Shown: positions 35,142 to 43,707 of the stretch, piece after piece
Position numbering within the stretch: the first letter of the stretch is position 1
How the letters are laid out: each line of letters starts with the position of its first letter
Assembly: GCA_002722695.1 (NCBI GenBank)
Contig: PBMS01000013.1
Location: 1-44,108, forward strand
Direction: 5' to 3'
DNA length: 44,108 nt
DNA from: Methanobacteriota archaeon
Lineage (GTDB): Archaea > Thermoplasmatota > Poseidoniia > Poseidoniales > Poseidoniaceae
Translations under genes and position numbers: made by a program
Notes under the pieces: model-generated
Database searches by the model: none
Seen by the model: the letters and a program-made list of their open reading frames with translations, nothing else
Told to the model about the DNA's origin: nothing

Positions 35142-36368
35142 TCACATGTGTTGGATCATGGCTTCGCCGAACGCACTGCACGACAGCAGTGTGGCGTCGT
35201 CCATCAATCGCTCAAAGTCGTAGGTCACCGTCTGGTTCGAGATGGCGCCCTCCATGCCTTTGACGATGAGGTCGGCAGCTTCTTTCCAACCCATGTGGCG
35301 AAGCATCATCTCAGCAGACAGGATGAGAGAACCGGGGTTCACCTTGTCCTGACCTGCGTATTTTGGTGCGGTGCCGTGGGTGGCTTCAAAGATGGAAATG
35401 CCTGTGTCGTAGTTGATGTTTGCACCTGGAGCAATGCCGATGCCGCCGACTTGTGCAGCCAAGGCGTCGGAGATGTAGTCTCCGTTCAGGTTCATGGTCG
35501 TCAACACGCTGTATTCTGCAGGGCGAGTGATGATTTGCTGAAGCATGGCGTCAGCGATGACGTCCTTGATGAGGATGGTGTTTCCCGTCGTGGGGTTGGT
35601 CAGAGTGCACCACGGACCTCCGTCAAGTTCGGATGCACCAAACTCTTCCTTGGCGAGTGTGTAGCCCCAATCTCGGAACCCCCCCTCGGTGAACTTCATG
35701 ATGTTGCCTTTGTGGACGAGGGTGACACTGGGTTGGTCGTTGTCAATCGCGTATTGGATGGCTGCCCGAACGATTCGAGCCGTTCCTTCCTTTGACACGG
35801 GCTTGATGCCGATGCCCGAGGTGTTGGGGAAGCGAATCTTGTCAACGCCCATTTCGTTTTGGAGGAAATCAATGACGCGTTTTGCACCGTCGCTTTCGGC
35901 CTCCCATTCGATGCCAGCGTACACATCTTCGCTGTTCTCACGGAAGATGATCATGTCCACGTCTTGAGGGGCTCGAACGGGGGAAGGCGTTCCGTCGTAC
36001 CATCGAACGGGACGGACACAAGCGTAGAGGTCAAGCTTCTGTCGCAGGGCGACGTTCAGAGAGCGGATGCCACCGCCAACAGGGGTGGTGAGCGGCCCTT
36101 TGATTGAGACGAGGCCGGATTTCATGGCATCAAGCGTGTCTTGGGGCAACCATTCTCCGGTGGCGTTGAAGGCTTTCTCACCCGCCAGCACCTCGGACCA
36201 CACGATGCCTTTTTCTCCACCGTAGGCCTTGTGAACCGCTGCATCAACAACACGGATCATGACCGGCGTGATGTCGACACCGATGCCGTCTCCCTCGATG
36301 TAGTGGATGATGGGGTTGTTGGGAACCCTGAGGGTTCCGTTGTTCATGGTCACCGGTGCACCTGGCAT
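35142..36368 (-). CDS. icd: NADP-dependent isocitrate dehydrogenase, bacterial type
   Basis: A 408-aa TCA-cycle enzyme oxidising isocitrate to 2-oxoglutarate and CO2. It is strikingly like E. coli Icd: [35 protein letters not shown] (with the Ser that E. coli phosphorylates), [14 protein letters not shown], and [17 protein letters not shown] followed by [10 protein letters not shown]. The Lys-Tyr of APKYAG, the Val of DKV and the Tyr/Arg of TYDFER correspond to the E. coli residues that select NADP over NAD. ATG 36368 is preferred; ATG 36347 and a TTG at 36401 are alternatives. No AceK-type kinase is seen. A bacterial origin by transfer is likely. Confidence 0.93.
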   Translation of the reverse strand: MPGAPVTMNNGTLRVPNNPIIHYIEGDGIGVDITPVMIRVVDAAVHKAYGGEKGIVWSEVLAGEKAFNATGEWLPQDTLDAMKSGLVSIKGPLTTPVGGGIRSLNVALRQKLDLYACVRPVRWYDGTPSPVRAPQDVDMIIFRENSEDVYAGIEWEAESDGAKRVIDFLQNEMGVDKIRFPNTSGIGIKPVSKEGTARIVRAAIQYAIDNDQPSVTLVHKGNIMKFTEGGFRDWGYTLAKEEFGASELDGGPWCTLTNPTTGNTILIKDVIADAMLQQIITRPAEYSVLTTMNLNGDYISDALAAQVGGIGIAPGANINYDTGISIFEATHGTAPKYAGQDKVNPGSLILSAEMMLRHMGWKEAADLIVKGMEGAISNQTVTYDFERLMDDATLLSCSAFGEAMIQHM

Positions 36369-36425
36369 GTCTCTCGCTTTACCGACAGACCTCTCCTTCA
36401 AGAATCAACCGCCCTTGGCCTGTCC

Positions 36426-36821
36426 ATGCAGGGGCGCGTGGAGTGGACCGGCGGCACGACCATGGACGGCATCAATGCCGCAGGACAGCGAATCTCAATG
36501 GATTGGGAATCCGGACCATCGCCCATGCAACTCACGCTTCAAATGGTGGGCGCATGTTCACTTGTGGACGTGGTCGTCGGGCTGAAGAACCGCCCCTTCA
36601 CCGCTGCTTGGGTGGAGATGGATTCCGTCCGGGCAGGGGAATCTCCACGCCGATTTACGTCCATGACAATGGTCTATCACGTCAAAGGCGACGTACCCAA
36701 AAAACTCGTGGAGCGGGTTGTCGCAAAGAGCCACGAAAAATACTGCAGCGTGTCCAACTCCCTCGACCCGAGCATCACCATCGACTGGCGGGTCGAGGTT
36801 CAATCATCTTCAGATGGTTGA
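36426..36821 (+). CDS. OsmC-family protein
   Basis: A 131-aa protein of the OsmC/Ohr/YhfA superfamily. It shows the early beta strands, GPSPMQLTLQMVGACSLVDVV with C44, then KSHEKYCSVSNSL with C107, the two cysteines at the positions used by thiol peroxidases of the family. The lack of the Ohr-specific arginine context makes the general OsmC/YhfA type the better call. The start ATG 36426 is 25 bp after a TATA-like TTCAAGAAT (36397-36405). It overlaps the convergent hypothetical gene by 12 bp and is divergent from icd. Confidence 0.8.
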   Translation: MQGRVEWTGGTTMDGINAAGQRISMDWESGPSPMQLTLQMVGACSLVDVVVGLKNRPFTAAWVEMDSVRAGESPRRFTSMTMVYHVKGDVPKKLVERVVAKSHEKYCSVSNSLDPSITIDWRVEVQSSSDG

Positions 36822-37319
36822 GGGTCGGCCTTGACGGGTCAGTGCTTCGGTGAGCGCCCGACAGAGTGAATCGTACACGGGCTTCCATGCAGCGTGGAGG
36901 CTCTTGGGTGCCGTCATGGGCTGCCATGTGTCTTCGATTGCAAGAACGGTGGCAAACGGTTTGATTTGTTCTCCACCCATGTCAACGATCAGCGACAGAT
37001 GATAGGCATCTCGATCTCGCTCGATTCGCAGGCTGTCCATGTCCACCCGTCCTCCGGAAAGTGAGGCGCTGAGTCGCTCATGGTCCAGGAGGTCCCGCGC
37101 CAGCGTGGCTAGCAGCACCTCCACATTTTCGTCGGACACAGGGCTGGTCTGCACAAACACACCCGCCTCAATCGGCTCATCGTCGTCCATGAACGCAGCG
37201 AGAGGGTCGTACACAGGGACAGAGGCTGCCGCTTTGCCTGTGGGTGTGTTCAGGCCCAGTGCATCGTAGATGTCCATGTCGTCATCAACGTCTTCGGGGA
37301 GGTCAAGATTCCCTATCAT
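36810..37319 (-). CDS. Hypothetical acidic protein
   Basis: A 169-aa protein with an acidic N-terminal 50 residues (LPEDVDDDMDIYDAL, FMDDDEPIEAG) and a compact C-terminal alpha/beta part (ENVEVLLATLARDLL, DSLRIERDRDAYHLSLIV, SLHAAWKPVYDSLCRAL). No family is recognised. ATG 37319 is 24 bp from a minus-strand TTAAGTATG box (37339-37347), so probably leaderless. Confidence 0.6.
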   Translation of the reverse strand: MIGNLDLPEDVDDDMDIYDALGLNTPTGKAAASVPVYDPLAAFMDDDEPIEAGVFVQTSPVSDENVEVLLATLARDLLDHERLSASLSGGRVDMDSLRIERDRDAYHLSLIVDMGGEQIKPFATVLAIEDTWQPMTAPKSLHAAWKPVYDSLCRALTEALTRQGRPSTI

Positions 37320-37430
37320 GAAGGCATTTCCGTTCTTTTCATACTTAATGCATGGTTTCTCTTGGAGCCTCCTGCATCATGGTCGCTTCCAAAAAGCAAG
37401 CCTCTTACCACCCCGTCCTGTCGAATGTGC

Positions 37431-38045
37431 ATGACCCGTCGTCGCATCATGGCCACGGGCGTGCTCCTCCTCGCCTTGGCGATGAGTAACCTGGTCGTCG
37501 CATCGCCCCACGGTTTGGGCTCGGAAGCCAACGAAGGGTGTTTGTGTCATACGCCCGAGGAAGGAACGATCGTCGATCTGGCAGGCCTTCCCGAGGCCTT
37601 CGCATCGAACTCCACGTACCAACTTACGTTGACCGTGACCAGTCCCATCGCCGTCGTGGAAAACGGGTCTCAGGGTGGGTTCCGACTTCTCGTCGACGAA
37701 GGGACCATCGACGTTGGGAACAGCACGATGGTTCAGGTGATCGACGGCGGATGGACCCATACCACCAACGGGTCGAATCATCGCTCGTGGGTGTTTGAAT
37801 GGCGTACGCCGGAGGTCAACGATACGGCCGCCACGTTCGTTGTGCACGGCAACGCCGTCAACGGAAACAACGCACCGACCGGTGACGCATGGAAAACTCT
37901 TGAGGTCGTGGTCCCAGGGGAAGCCTACCAGGGTCCCCTCACCCCCAACGAAGGAATCGACGGGGTGAGCGCATCGGACCGAGTGCTGTTGGTGATTGGC
38001 TTGGTCCTCATCGGTGCTTTGATCTGGGCGGTGGCCCGGCCCTGA
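37431..38045 (+). CDS. Reeler-like (choice-of-anchor V type) surface protein
   Basis: A 204-aa protein. The N-terminus has paired arginines (MTRRRIMATG) then a hydrophobic stretch, a signal peptide possibly of twin-arginine type. After it come NEGCLCHTP and a beta-sandwich domain with QGGFRLLVDEGT, NHRSWVFEW and VHGNAVNGNNAPTGDAW, the pattern of Reeler/choice-of-anchor-V domains. A C-terminal helix (VLLVIGLVLIGALIW) anchors it with almost no tail. Relatives often have CxxCH near the start; here it is CxCH. ATG 37431 is chosen, ATG 37425 is possible. Its TGA abuts the FtsZ stop with no gap. Confidence 0.7.
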   Translation: MTRRRIMATGVLLLALAMSNLVVASPHGLGSEANEGCLCHTPEEGTIVDLAGLPEAFASNSTYQLTLTVTSPIAVVENGSQGGFRLLVDEGTIDVGNSTMVQVIDGGWTHTTNGSNHRSWVFEWRTPEVNDTAATFVVHGNAVNGNNAPTGDAWKTLEVVVPGEAYQGPLTPNEGIDGVSASDRVLLVIGLVLIGALIWAVARP

Positions 38046-39173
38046 TCAGTTGACGAATTCGATCTGCCTGTTTCGTAGGGCTCGCAATTGGCGGTTCTCG
38101 CTCGACCCGTGAATTTGGTCACTTTTTACCCCGGTCAACACCAACATGACCCGAAGTTCGTCTTGAAGTTCTTCTTTGACAGCGGCTCCCCAAATGATTT
38201 TCGCGTTGGGTGAAATTTGTTCTTTGATCAACTGAGAACACCGTTCGGCTTCGCCCAACGTGAGACTTGAGCCGCCTACGACGTTGATCAGAGCGCCACG
38301 GGCGTCACTCATGTCCAAATCCAGAAGTGGAGAGTGCAGAGCCTCCATGGTCGCCGCTTCGGCACGACCCGGTCCTTTGGCACTGCCAAGGCCAATCATT
38401 GCTACGCCACCGCCAGAGTTGACGATGGCCTTGAGGTCCTCGAAGTCAAGATTGACCATGCCGTCCGTGGTGAGGAGTTCGGTGACACCCGTTATCGATC
38501 GAACCAAGAGTTCGTCGCCCACGCGAAACGCACTGGCAATCGGCAAATCTTTCACGCCCTCGATTTCCAGGAGTCGTTCGTTGGGAATGACGAGAATGGT
38601 GTCGCAGTATTCTCTCAACCGCTCAAGCCCCCACTCGGCGTTTTGTTTGCGCAAGGAGCCTTCCGACTTGAACGGGTAGGTGACGACGGCGATGGTCATT
38701 GCGCCTTGTGCCTTGGCAAGACGGGCAACATGGCCCGCTGCACCGGTCCCTGATCCACCGCCCATGCCCGCTGTGATGATGGCGAGTTGGGTGTCGTTGG
38801 TGATGCGACGGAGGACCCGTTCGGACTCCAATGCAGCCGCTTCTCCCTTGGTGGGGTCTCCGCCTGCACCTCGGCCTCGAGCTGTGCGCCCAATCAGGAT
38901 CTTTTCTTGTATCGGTGATTGGAGAAGGGCTTGTGCGTCGGTGTTGATGGCGTACCCCGTGACGTAGGACGACTCAAACAAATGCTCATCGAACAGTCGG
39001 TTGATGGCGTTGCAGCCTGCGCCGCCCACACCGTACACCCGGATCCGAGGCTGAAGCGATTCCAACAAGGCCTTGAGTTCTTCCTCTGACCCCACATCGG
39101 GTGCAGGTTGGTGGTGAACCACACGCTGCTCTTCGTCGGAGAGTTCCAGCACTCGTTCAATCAAATGGCGCAT
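38046..39173 (-). CDS. ftsZ: Cell division GTPase FtsZ
   Basis: A 375-aa tubulin-like GTPase that forms the division ring. GVGGAGCNAINRL begins the nucleotide-binding domain, the tubulin signature is GGGSGTG, and the T7 catalytic loop is NLDFED. The C-terminus ends soon after the globular core, without a long linker. An extended frame to 39443 overlaps radA and lacks family similarity, so ATG 39173 is used; it sits 26 bp from a CATTCAAATC box and is probably leaderless. The neighbour radA is 88 bp upstream on the same strand. Confidence 0.93.
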   Translation of the reverse strand: MRHLIERVLELSDEEQRVVHHQPAPDVGSEEELKALLESLQPRIRVYGVGGAGCNAINRLFDEHLFESSYVTGYAINTDAQALLQSPIQEKILIGRTARGRGAGGDPTKGEAAALESERVLRRITNDTQLAIITAGMGGGSGTGAAGHVARLAKAQGAMTIAVVTYPFKSEGSLRKQNAEWGLERLREYCDTILVIPNERLLEIEGVKDLPIASAFRVGDELLVRSITGVTELLTTDGMVNLDFEDLKAIVNSGGGVAMIGLGSAKGPGRAEAATMEALHSPLLDLDMSDARGALINVVGGSSLTLGEAERCSQLIKEQISPNAKIIWGAAVKEELQDELRVMLVLTGVKSDQIHGSSENRQLRALRNRQIEFVN

Positions 39174-39194
39174 GAGCAGATTTTCCTTCGCGAT

Positions 39195-39204
39195 GATTTG
39201 AATG
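39195..39204 (-). promoter_or_regulatory. TATA-like box of ftsZ
   Basis: CATTCAAATC on the minus strand, centred 26 bp from ATG 39173. It suggests that ftsZ has its own promoter in the 88-bp gap after radA. Confidence 0.5.
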
Positions 39205-39261
39205 TGCCGCCCAAAGGGCGGTGCAGGACATCGGTTTGATGCCCTCGCTCTACGAGCCGCT

Positions 39262-40296
39262 TCAGTCGCGCAAGCCTTCTTCGCACACTTGGTACACGCA
39301 CTCACCGTCGGGCAGGTTGGGCGAGTCCACCAGGCGAGCGATTCGTCGTCCGCCCTTGGCTTTGCGAAGATAGAGTCGGAACGTGCTGGCGTGGGCCAAG
39401 ATGTGTCCGCCGATCGGCTTGGTTGGGTCGCCCCACATGGCATCGGGCTTTGAGTGAACTTGGTTGGTGACCAGGACGAGCGCGTTGTTGACGTCCGCCA
39501 GCTTCTTTAGGTCCTTCAGGTGGCTGTTGAGCTTCTGCTGTCGGCGGGCAAGCATACCACGTCCGATGAACTCAGCACGGAAATGACTGGTCAGTGAATC
39601 AACGATGATCATCTTGACGTTGAGGCCTTTGCTCATTCGCTTGATCTCGTCGGCAAGAAGCATTTGATGCGCGGAGTTGTAAGCACGGGCCACGTGGATG
39701 CGGGAGAGAACGTATTCCGGATCCAGTCCGTGGCCGCGGGCCATCTGCGTGATTCGCTCGGGGCGGAACGTGTCCTCGGTGTCGATGTAGAACACGTCTC
39801 CGTCAAGACCGCCTTTGTCTTCGGGTGTGGTGCAGTTCACGGCCAGTTGATGACCGATCTGGGTCTTTCCGCTTCCGAATTCACCGTAGACTTCCACAAG
39901 TGCTTGCGTTTCAAAGCCCCCTCCGAGCAAATCGTCGATGGATTGGACTCTGGACGACAATTTCTGAACTTCTCGGCGACGCTCCAACAGTGCATCGCCG
40001 GACACGAAGCCGCCGATGTTGGCCATTTTCTTGGCCGCTGCGATGATTTTGGCAGAGACGGCCTCGCCCAATTCTGCTTCTTCGGCAAGGTCGGCTGGCG
40101 ACATGACGGCGAGTGCCAAAAGTTCGTCAAACCCGGCTTCTCGCAGCTTTTCAGCCGTTGCGGGGCCAACTCCCGGCAGGTCTTCGATGGTCACCTTGAC
40201 CTCCTCTTCTTCGGTCATCGGTACGGCCTCTTCCTCCAAAGGTGCTTCATTCTTTTCAATCTCTATGCTCGCTTTTTTCTTCGATTTTGTTGGCAT
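39262..40296 (-). CDS. radA: DNA repair and recombination protein RadA
   Basis: A 344-aa archaeal RecA/Rad51 homologue that forms filaments on single-stranded DNA and exchanges strands. After a Lys- and Glu-rich N-terminus comes a helix-hairpin-helix domain ([18 protein letters not shown]), then Walker A GEFGSGKT (138-145), Walker B MIIVDSL, the L2-side [11 protein letters not shown] and the closing [15 protein letters not shown] 40296 follows AAGGGATG; a TATA-like TTCATATAGT lies at 40331-40340, giving a leader of about 13 nt. Confidence 0.95.
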   Translation of the reverse strand: MPTKSKKKASIEIEKNEAPLEEEAVPMTEEEEVKVTIEDLPGVGPATAEKLREAGFDELLALAVMSPADLAEEAELGEAVSAKIIAAAKKMANIGGFVSGDALLERRREVQKLSSRVQSIDDLLGGGFETQALVEVYGEFGSGKTQIGHQLAVNCTTPEDKGGLDGDVFYIDTEDTFRPERITQMARGHGLDPEYVLSRIHVARAYNSAHQMLLADEIKRMSKGLNVKMIIVDSLTSHFRAEFIGRGMLARRQQKLNSHLKDLKKLADVNNALVLVTNQVHSKPDAMWGDPTKPIGGHILAHASTFRLYLRKAKGGRRIARLVDSPNLPDGECVYQVCEEGLRD

Positions 40297-40422
40297 GTGT
40301 CATCCCTTCAACTCACCTGTGGCGTGGCTCACTATATGAATAGGCGAAAGAGGGCTGACACAACATCCGCTGAGAATATGGCCATCGCCAATCCACGAAT
40401 CATCGCTCAGTCTGGTGTTTTT

Positions 40423-40460
40423 TTCACTTTCACTTCTGATTTCGTCATTGTGAAAGTGAA
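40423..40460. repeat. 11-bp perfect inverted repeat across the lipoprotein stop
   Basis: TTCACTTTCAC (40423-40433) and GTGAAAGTGAA (40450-40460) can form a hairpin with a 16-nt loop. The lipoprotein stop codon (40445-40447) falls in the loop. A run of seven T precedes it on the plus strand, so on the minus strand it is followed by A, not by T as an intrinsic terminator would be. Confidence 0.75.
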
Positions 40461-41281
40461 TCCTTGCGCCGTTCTGCATCTTCAAGGGCCAGCGGATTGG
40501 GTTCCGTCTCGTTTGTCTCGTATGCGATGAGCACCACGTGGTGGACGTTGAGGGATTCGTTTCCCGAATCGATGGTCACGTTGAGCACCCAATCACCTGC
40601 ATCCACGGCGTATTGGTCGTGCGTCCAAGATGCTTCCTGACCTTCACCAATTTGTTCGGTGTGGAAGGCTTGCTCCTCGCCCGCTGGGTCTTCAAGATGC
40701 CAAGTGACCTCGGCACGTGGACTGGCGATGAGGTCGTTTGGGTTCTCGATGGTCGAGTCGATTTCGAGGCGCTCGGGCGATGCGCACTCGCAGTCTGGGA
40801 CGGTCGAAATCACCATCAAATCGGGGTTGTTGGTGTTGGTGTCGGTCCAGTCAATTTCCTTGTCAATCCGGACCACAACCTCGACGGTCGCAACGTTGTC
40901 GCTTTCGTCGGTGGCTGAGAGGAGAACGGTGAACAATCCGTGCGTCATGTAGGTGTAGCTGATCTCCGCCTGTTCGTTGGCGTCGACGGTCACAGCGTTC
41001 GAACCGTCCTCGTCATCGCCAGGGTCAAGCGAAAGGGTTGTGATGCTTCCAGCTCGAGAGGTGACACGTGCAAAATCAAACGAGAGCTCAACGCCTGTTT
41101 GCGAGATCACAGCACCGTTTTGGACCCGCTCTTCAATCGTCCCGGTGGTGGCGTCGTAATGAACGTTCATCGTGATGGGGTTCTCCGTGCTGTCGTCGTC
41201 GGTGCTTGAGAGGCAACCTGCCAGCGAGGCGAACACCAGCACAGCGAGTAGAGACATCGCCTTGGCTCGCTTGACTCGCAT
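40445..41281 (-). CDS. Lipoprotein with beta-sandwich domains
   Basis: A 278-aa protein with a basic start, a hydrophobic stretch and a lipobox LAGC (C23), so it is probably lipid-anchored outside the membrane. The mature part begins with an Asp/Ser-rich linker and has a PKD-like domain (about 55-140, with YTYMTHGLFTVLLSATDESDN) and a second beta domain (about 155-255, CARDB-like: DSTIENPNDLIASPRAEVTWHL in part). The C-terminus is charged. Its partner is unknown. It lies 148 bp downstream of nothing on the same strand and is separated from radA by the inverted repeat region. Confidence 0.7.
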   Translation of the reverse strand: MRVKRAKAMSLLAVLVFASLAGCLSSTDDDSTENPITMNVHYDATTGTIEERVQNGAVISQTGVELSFDFARVTSRAGSITTLSLDPGDDEDGSNAVTVDANEQAEISYTYMTHGLFTVLLSATDESDNVATVEVVVRIDKEIDWTDTNTNNPDLMVISTVPDCECASPERLEIDSTIENPNDLIASPRAEVTWHLEDPAGEEQAFHTEQIGEGQEASWTHDQYAVDAGDWVLNVTIDSGNESLNVHHVVLIAYETNETEPNPLALEDAERRKDSLSQ

Positions 41282-41345
41282 GAGACGGTGGAGGGCTCAC
41301 CACCTCATGAAACCATTCATTTTCACGATGGGTCGCCGACGGTGG

Positions 41346-41354
41346 TTTGAAAGC
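41346..41354 (+). promoter_or_regulatory. TATA-like box of the initiator tRNA gene
   Basis: TTTGAAAGC is centred 27 bp before the tRNA 5' end at 41377. Confidence 0.45.
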
Positions 41355-41376
41355 GGTGAACAGTGGCGCAAGGGGT

Positions 41377-41454
41377 AGCGAGGTGGGGTAGTCTGGATAT
41401 CCCGTCGGGCTCATAACCCGGAGATCGATGGTTCAAATCCATCCCTCGCTACCA
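41377..41454 (+). tRNA. Initiator tRNA-Met (CAT), CCA encoded
   Basis: A full cloverleaf: acceptor AGCGAGG pairs with CCTCGCT (41444-41450), discriminator A at 41451 and CCA at 41452-41454. The anticodon CAT is at 41412-41414 in the loop CTCATAA. The anticodon stem has three consecutive G-C pairs (GGG/CCC) and position 1-72 is A-U. Both are marks of archaeal initiator tRNA rather than elongator Met. No intron is seen. The 3' CCA touches the stop codon of the convergent gene at 41455. Confidence 0.93.
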
Positions 41455-42204
41455 TCACCCGTATTGGTAGTAGTCGTGTTTCGGTTGCAAACTGTCGAGA
41501 GCGGATTGCAGCCGAGCGTTCGCAGCCTGTTCCCCCGCAACGATGGCGGCCCGCTGGCCTTCCAATTCTCGGCGGAGGTTTTGGCAACGATCAGCGTGCA
41601 GAGGCACGGCTGAAGCGGCACGGTTGAGTGTTGCAAGCACCGTATCGAGCGGCACGGGCGGCGACCCTGTCGGCGTGAGTTGGTAGCGACCGTTGGTAAG
41701 GATCACCGCTCCCGCAGATTGAACAGCGTTCAGAAGGCGCTCGACGTGAGCTTTGGTGGGTACGGCGTCCACGGCTGTGTGGGCGGCGGCGAGATGACCG
41801 GGGGACAATTTTTCACATCGCGCAAAGGACTTTGTCGCTGCACGTGTTTTACCTGCCGCTGCGTACAATCGCCCAGCACGCAGGTGGTCCTCGTGCTCGG
41901 GCTGCATCGACTCCAGCATTTGCGGTGCATGTCTCTGCAGTAGTTTGACGAGGGCCTTTCGTTCGCCGTGCATTCGTTTGATGCTGGCCATGCTCTGGTC
42001 CGCCTTCTCCCGCAAAAGGTACACATCGCACATCAACCGCAGTCCTTTCAGGAGGAAGATTTGGGCCTGCACGTCTCGTTTTTTCTTGGCGAGCATCATG
42101 TCACAAAACTGCGTGGCCATCACTTCGGAGAGTTCCAAGCGGCCCTCGGACATGTAGCGCTCAATTTGCAGCAGGGTTTGGGACGGATCTTGCATCCCGA
42201 ACAT
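41455..42204 (-). CDS. Helical protein of unknown function
   Basis: A 249-aa, nearly all-helical protein without a signal peptide. The middle (AGRLYAAAGKTRAATKSFARCEKLSPGHLAAA) reads like a TPR unit; the C-terminus has a helix rich in Arg, Gln and Ala (CQNLRRELEGQRAAIVAGEQ). No family is recognised. ATG 42204 is taken; ATG 42195 is an alternative. Its stop codon abuts the tRNA. Confidence 0.65.
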   Translation of the reverse strand: MFGMQDPSQTLLQIERYMSEGRLELSEVMATQFCDMMLAKKKRDVQAQIFLLKGLRLMCDVYLLREKADQSMASIKRMHGERKALVKLLQRHAPQMLESMQPEHEDHLRAGRLYAAAGKTRAATKSFARCEKLSPGHLAAAHTAVDAVPTKAHVERLLNAVQSAGAVILTNGRYQLTPTGSPPVPLDTVLATLNRAASAVPLHADRCQNLRRELEGQRAAIVAGEQAANARLQSALDSLQPKHDYYQYG

Positions 42205-42273
42205 GGTATCGTTTTGCTGACCACCACCGAGGCTATGATGCCTTTGCTTTTTTGACGACCTTCACCGTCTTCG

Positions 42274-42280
42274 TTTATTG
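42274..42280 (+). promoter_or_regulatory. TATA-like box of the AK6-type kinase gene
   Basis: TTTATTG is centred 27 bp before ATG 42304 with no ribosome-binding site, consistent with a leaderless mRNA. Confidence 0.4.
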
Positions 42281-42303
42281 ACCATCGCCGACGGGTTTGT
42301 TCC

Positions 42304-42855
42304 ATGGGCCGTTCGTGCGTTTTGGCCGTTTCGGGGACCCCCGGAGTCGGAAAAACCCGTCTCTGCGCCGAGATGGCCCTCAACGGTTGGAAGGTCCTCT
42401 CCCTCGCCGATTTGGCAAAGGAACACGGCTGTCTGGGTTCGGTGGACGAAGAGGACGGTGCTGCGCCCATCGACGTGCATCAACTGGCCGATGCATGGAC
42501 TCCACCGGGTGAAGGGCGGTGGTTGGTCGACGGTCATTTGTCTCATTTATTGGACCTTGACGGCATCGTTCTGTTGCGGTGCTCACCAGCCCTTCTTGAG
42601 CAACGGCTGTTCGAACGAGGCTACTCGACCGACAAGGTGCGGGCCAACGTTGAATGGGAGATGGTGGCCGGCCACCGGTCGGAACTGATGGAATTCGAAA
42701 TCGAGTACCCGCTGCTCGAGTTGGACGCCGGTGCAATGAGCACCTCCGAACTGGTCAAGCGTGTTTCAGCTTGGGTTGAGGGCGGCCTTGATTCCCCCTC
42801 CCCCGGGGGACAAGCCAACGCCGCCATCGATTGGTTGTCGGAAACCTCGGATTGA
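42304..42855 (+). CDS. AK6/Fap7-type adenylate kinase-like NTPase
   Basis: A 183-aa P-loop kinase. Walker A GTPGVGKT (11-18), then VLSLADLAKE, VDGHLSHLL and the lid-region LFERGYSTDKVRANVEWE match archaeal and eukaryotic AK6/Fap7, which has adenylate kinase/ATPase activity and acts in late maturation of small-subunit rRNA. The family is ~180 aa, as here. The C-terminal 25 residues (SPSPGGQ...) look like an added tail. Confidence 0.85.
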   Translation: MGRSCVLAVSGTPGVGKTRLCAEMALNGWKVLSLADLAKEHGCLGSVDEEDGAAPIDVHQLADAWTPPGEGRWLVDGHLSHLLDLDGIVLLRCSPALLEQRLFERGYSTDKVRANVEWEMVAGHRSELMEFEIEYPLLELDAGAMSTSELVKRVSAWVEGGLDSPSPGGQANAAIDWLSETSD

Positions 42856-42873
42856 CCGGTCTTGCTTCCACAA

Positions 42874-42883
42874 ACCATAACAC
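42874..42883 (+). promoter_or_regulatory. TATA-like box of the CDP-alcohol phosphatidyltransferase gene
   Basis: ACCATAACAC is centred 26 bp before ATG 42905, following the leaderless spacing seen elsewhere in this window. Confidence 0.35.
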
Positions 42884-42904
42884 CTTCACGGGGATGGTTC
42901 CTTC

Positions 42905-43603
42905 ATGGCGCTGGAAAAGATGCGAAAGCGATGGGAAGCAGGACTTCAACCGGTGCTGAAGGCCTTCTCTGGATTTTCACCAGCAACCGTGACTTGGATG
43001 GCGGTACCGTTCGGTGTTGCCGGAGGTCTGCTGGCCATGTACGCACCCGACCAGCCCGCCGGTGGCTGGTGGTTGCTGGGCGGAGCACTCAGCATCGCAT
43101 TGGCCATGCTGTTTGACGGTCTGGACGGCTCACTCGCCCGTGCGAAGGGGGAAGTGACGCGATGGGGCGATTATCTCGACCACACCATCGACCGCGTGCT
43201 TGACGCCGTTTGGGTGGTGTGCATCAGCGCCTCGGTGTTTGTGGGCGACGTGACGCTTGGTTTTGCTGCCGCCTTCCTGACCCTCATGGGCTCGTACATG
43301 GGGACGCAAGCCCAAGCCGTTGCGGGTTCGAGAAACTATCGCGGATTCTCCCGCGCGGACCGCACTGTTCTGACGCTTGTGTCGCTGATCGTCATGGGCG
43401 TGATGCTTCTGGCAGGTTGGTCGTTGGACGCCACATACCCGGGATGGTTTGACCACATTCAGGTGAATCCTTTGAGCCTGGTTGTGTTCATTTGCGCCCT
43501 TGGCGGAGCGTGGACGTTCAGCGTTCGCTTCCTCCAAGCTAAAGGTGAAATTCAGCGTCTCGACGCCGAGGATCCTTTGCCCCAACCGGGTCCTAAAAAA
43601 TAG
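42905..43603 (+). CDS. CDP-alcohol phosphatidyltransferase family membrane enzyme
   Basis: A 232-aa integral membrane enzyme that swaps CMP of a CDP-lipid for an alcohol. The motif D71xxD74GxxA78R79x8G88xxxD92xxxD96 is complete. About six helices are predicted. In archaea such enzymes make archaetidyl-inositol phosphate, archaetidylglycerol phosphate or archaetidylserine; the alcohol cannot be told from this sequence. It lies 49 bp after the AK6-type gene. Confidence 0.88.
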   Translation: MALEKMRKRWEAGLQPVLKAFSGFSPATVTWMAVPFGVAGGLLAMYAPDQPAGGWWLLGGALSIALAMLFDGLDGSLARAKGEVTRWGDYLDHTIDRVLDAVWVVCISASVFVGDVTLGFAAAFLTLMGSYMGTQAQAVAGSRNYRGFSRADRTVLTLVSLIVMGVMLLAGWSLDATYPGWFDHIQVNPLSLVVFICALGGAWTFSVRFLQAKGEIQRLDAEDPLPQPGPKK

Positions 43604-43707
43604 CCTCCAGTGGCGCTCCATGGCAACGCCTGTTCGCTCGGTTGATGGCTTGTTTTGCCCACTTTGAAGCGACATAGTGATAACGGACGAAGGCGACATA
43701 TAGACTG

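Noticed and set aside
39174-39443. N-terminal extension of ftsZ by 90 codons
   Set aside because: It overlaps radA antisense in content, is Cys/Arg/Pro-rich, and ATG 39173 gives the family-sized protein with its own promoter box.
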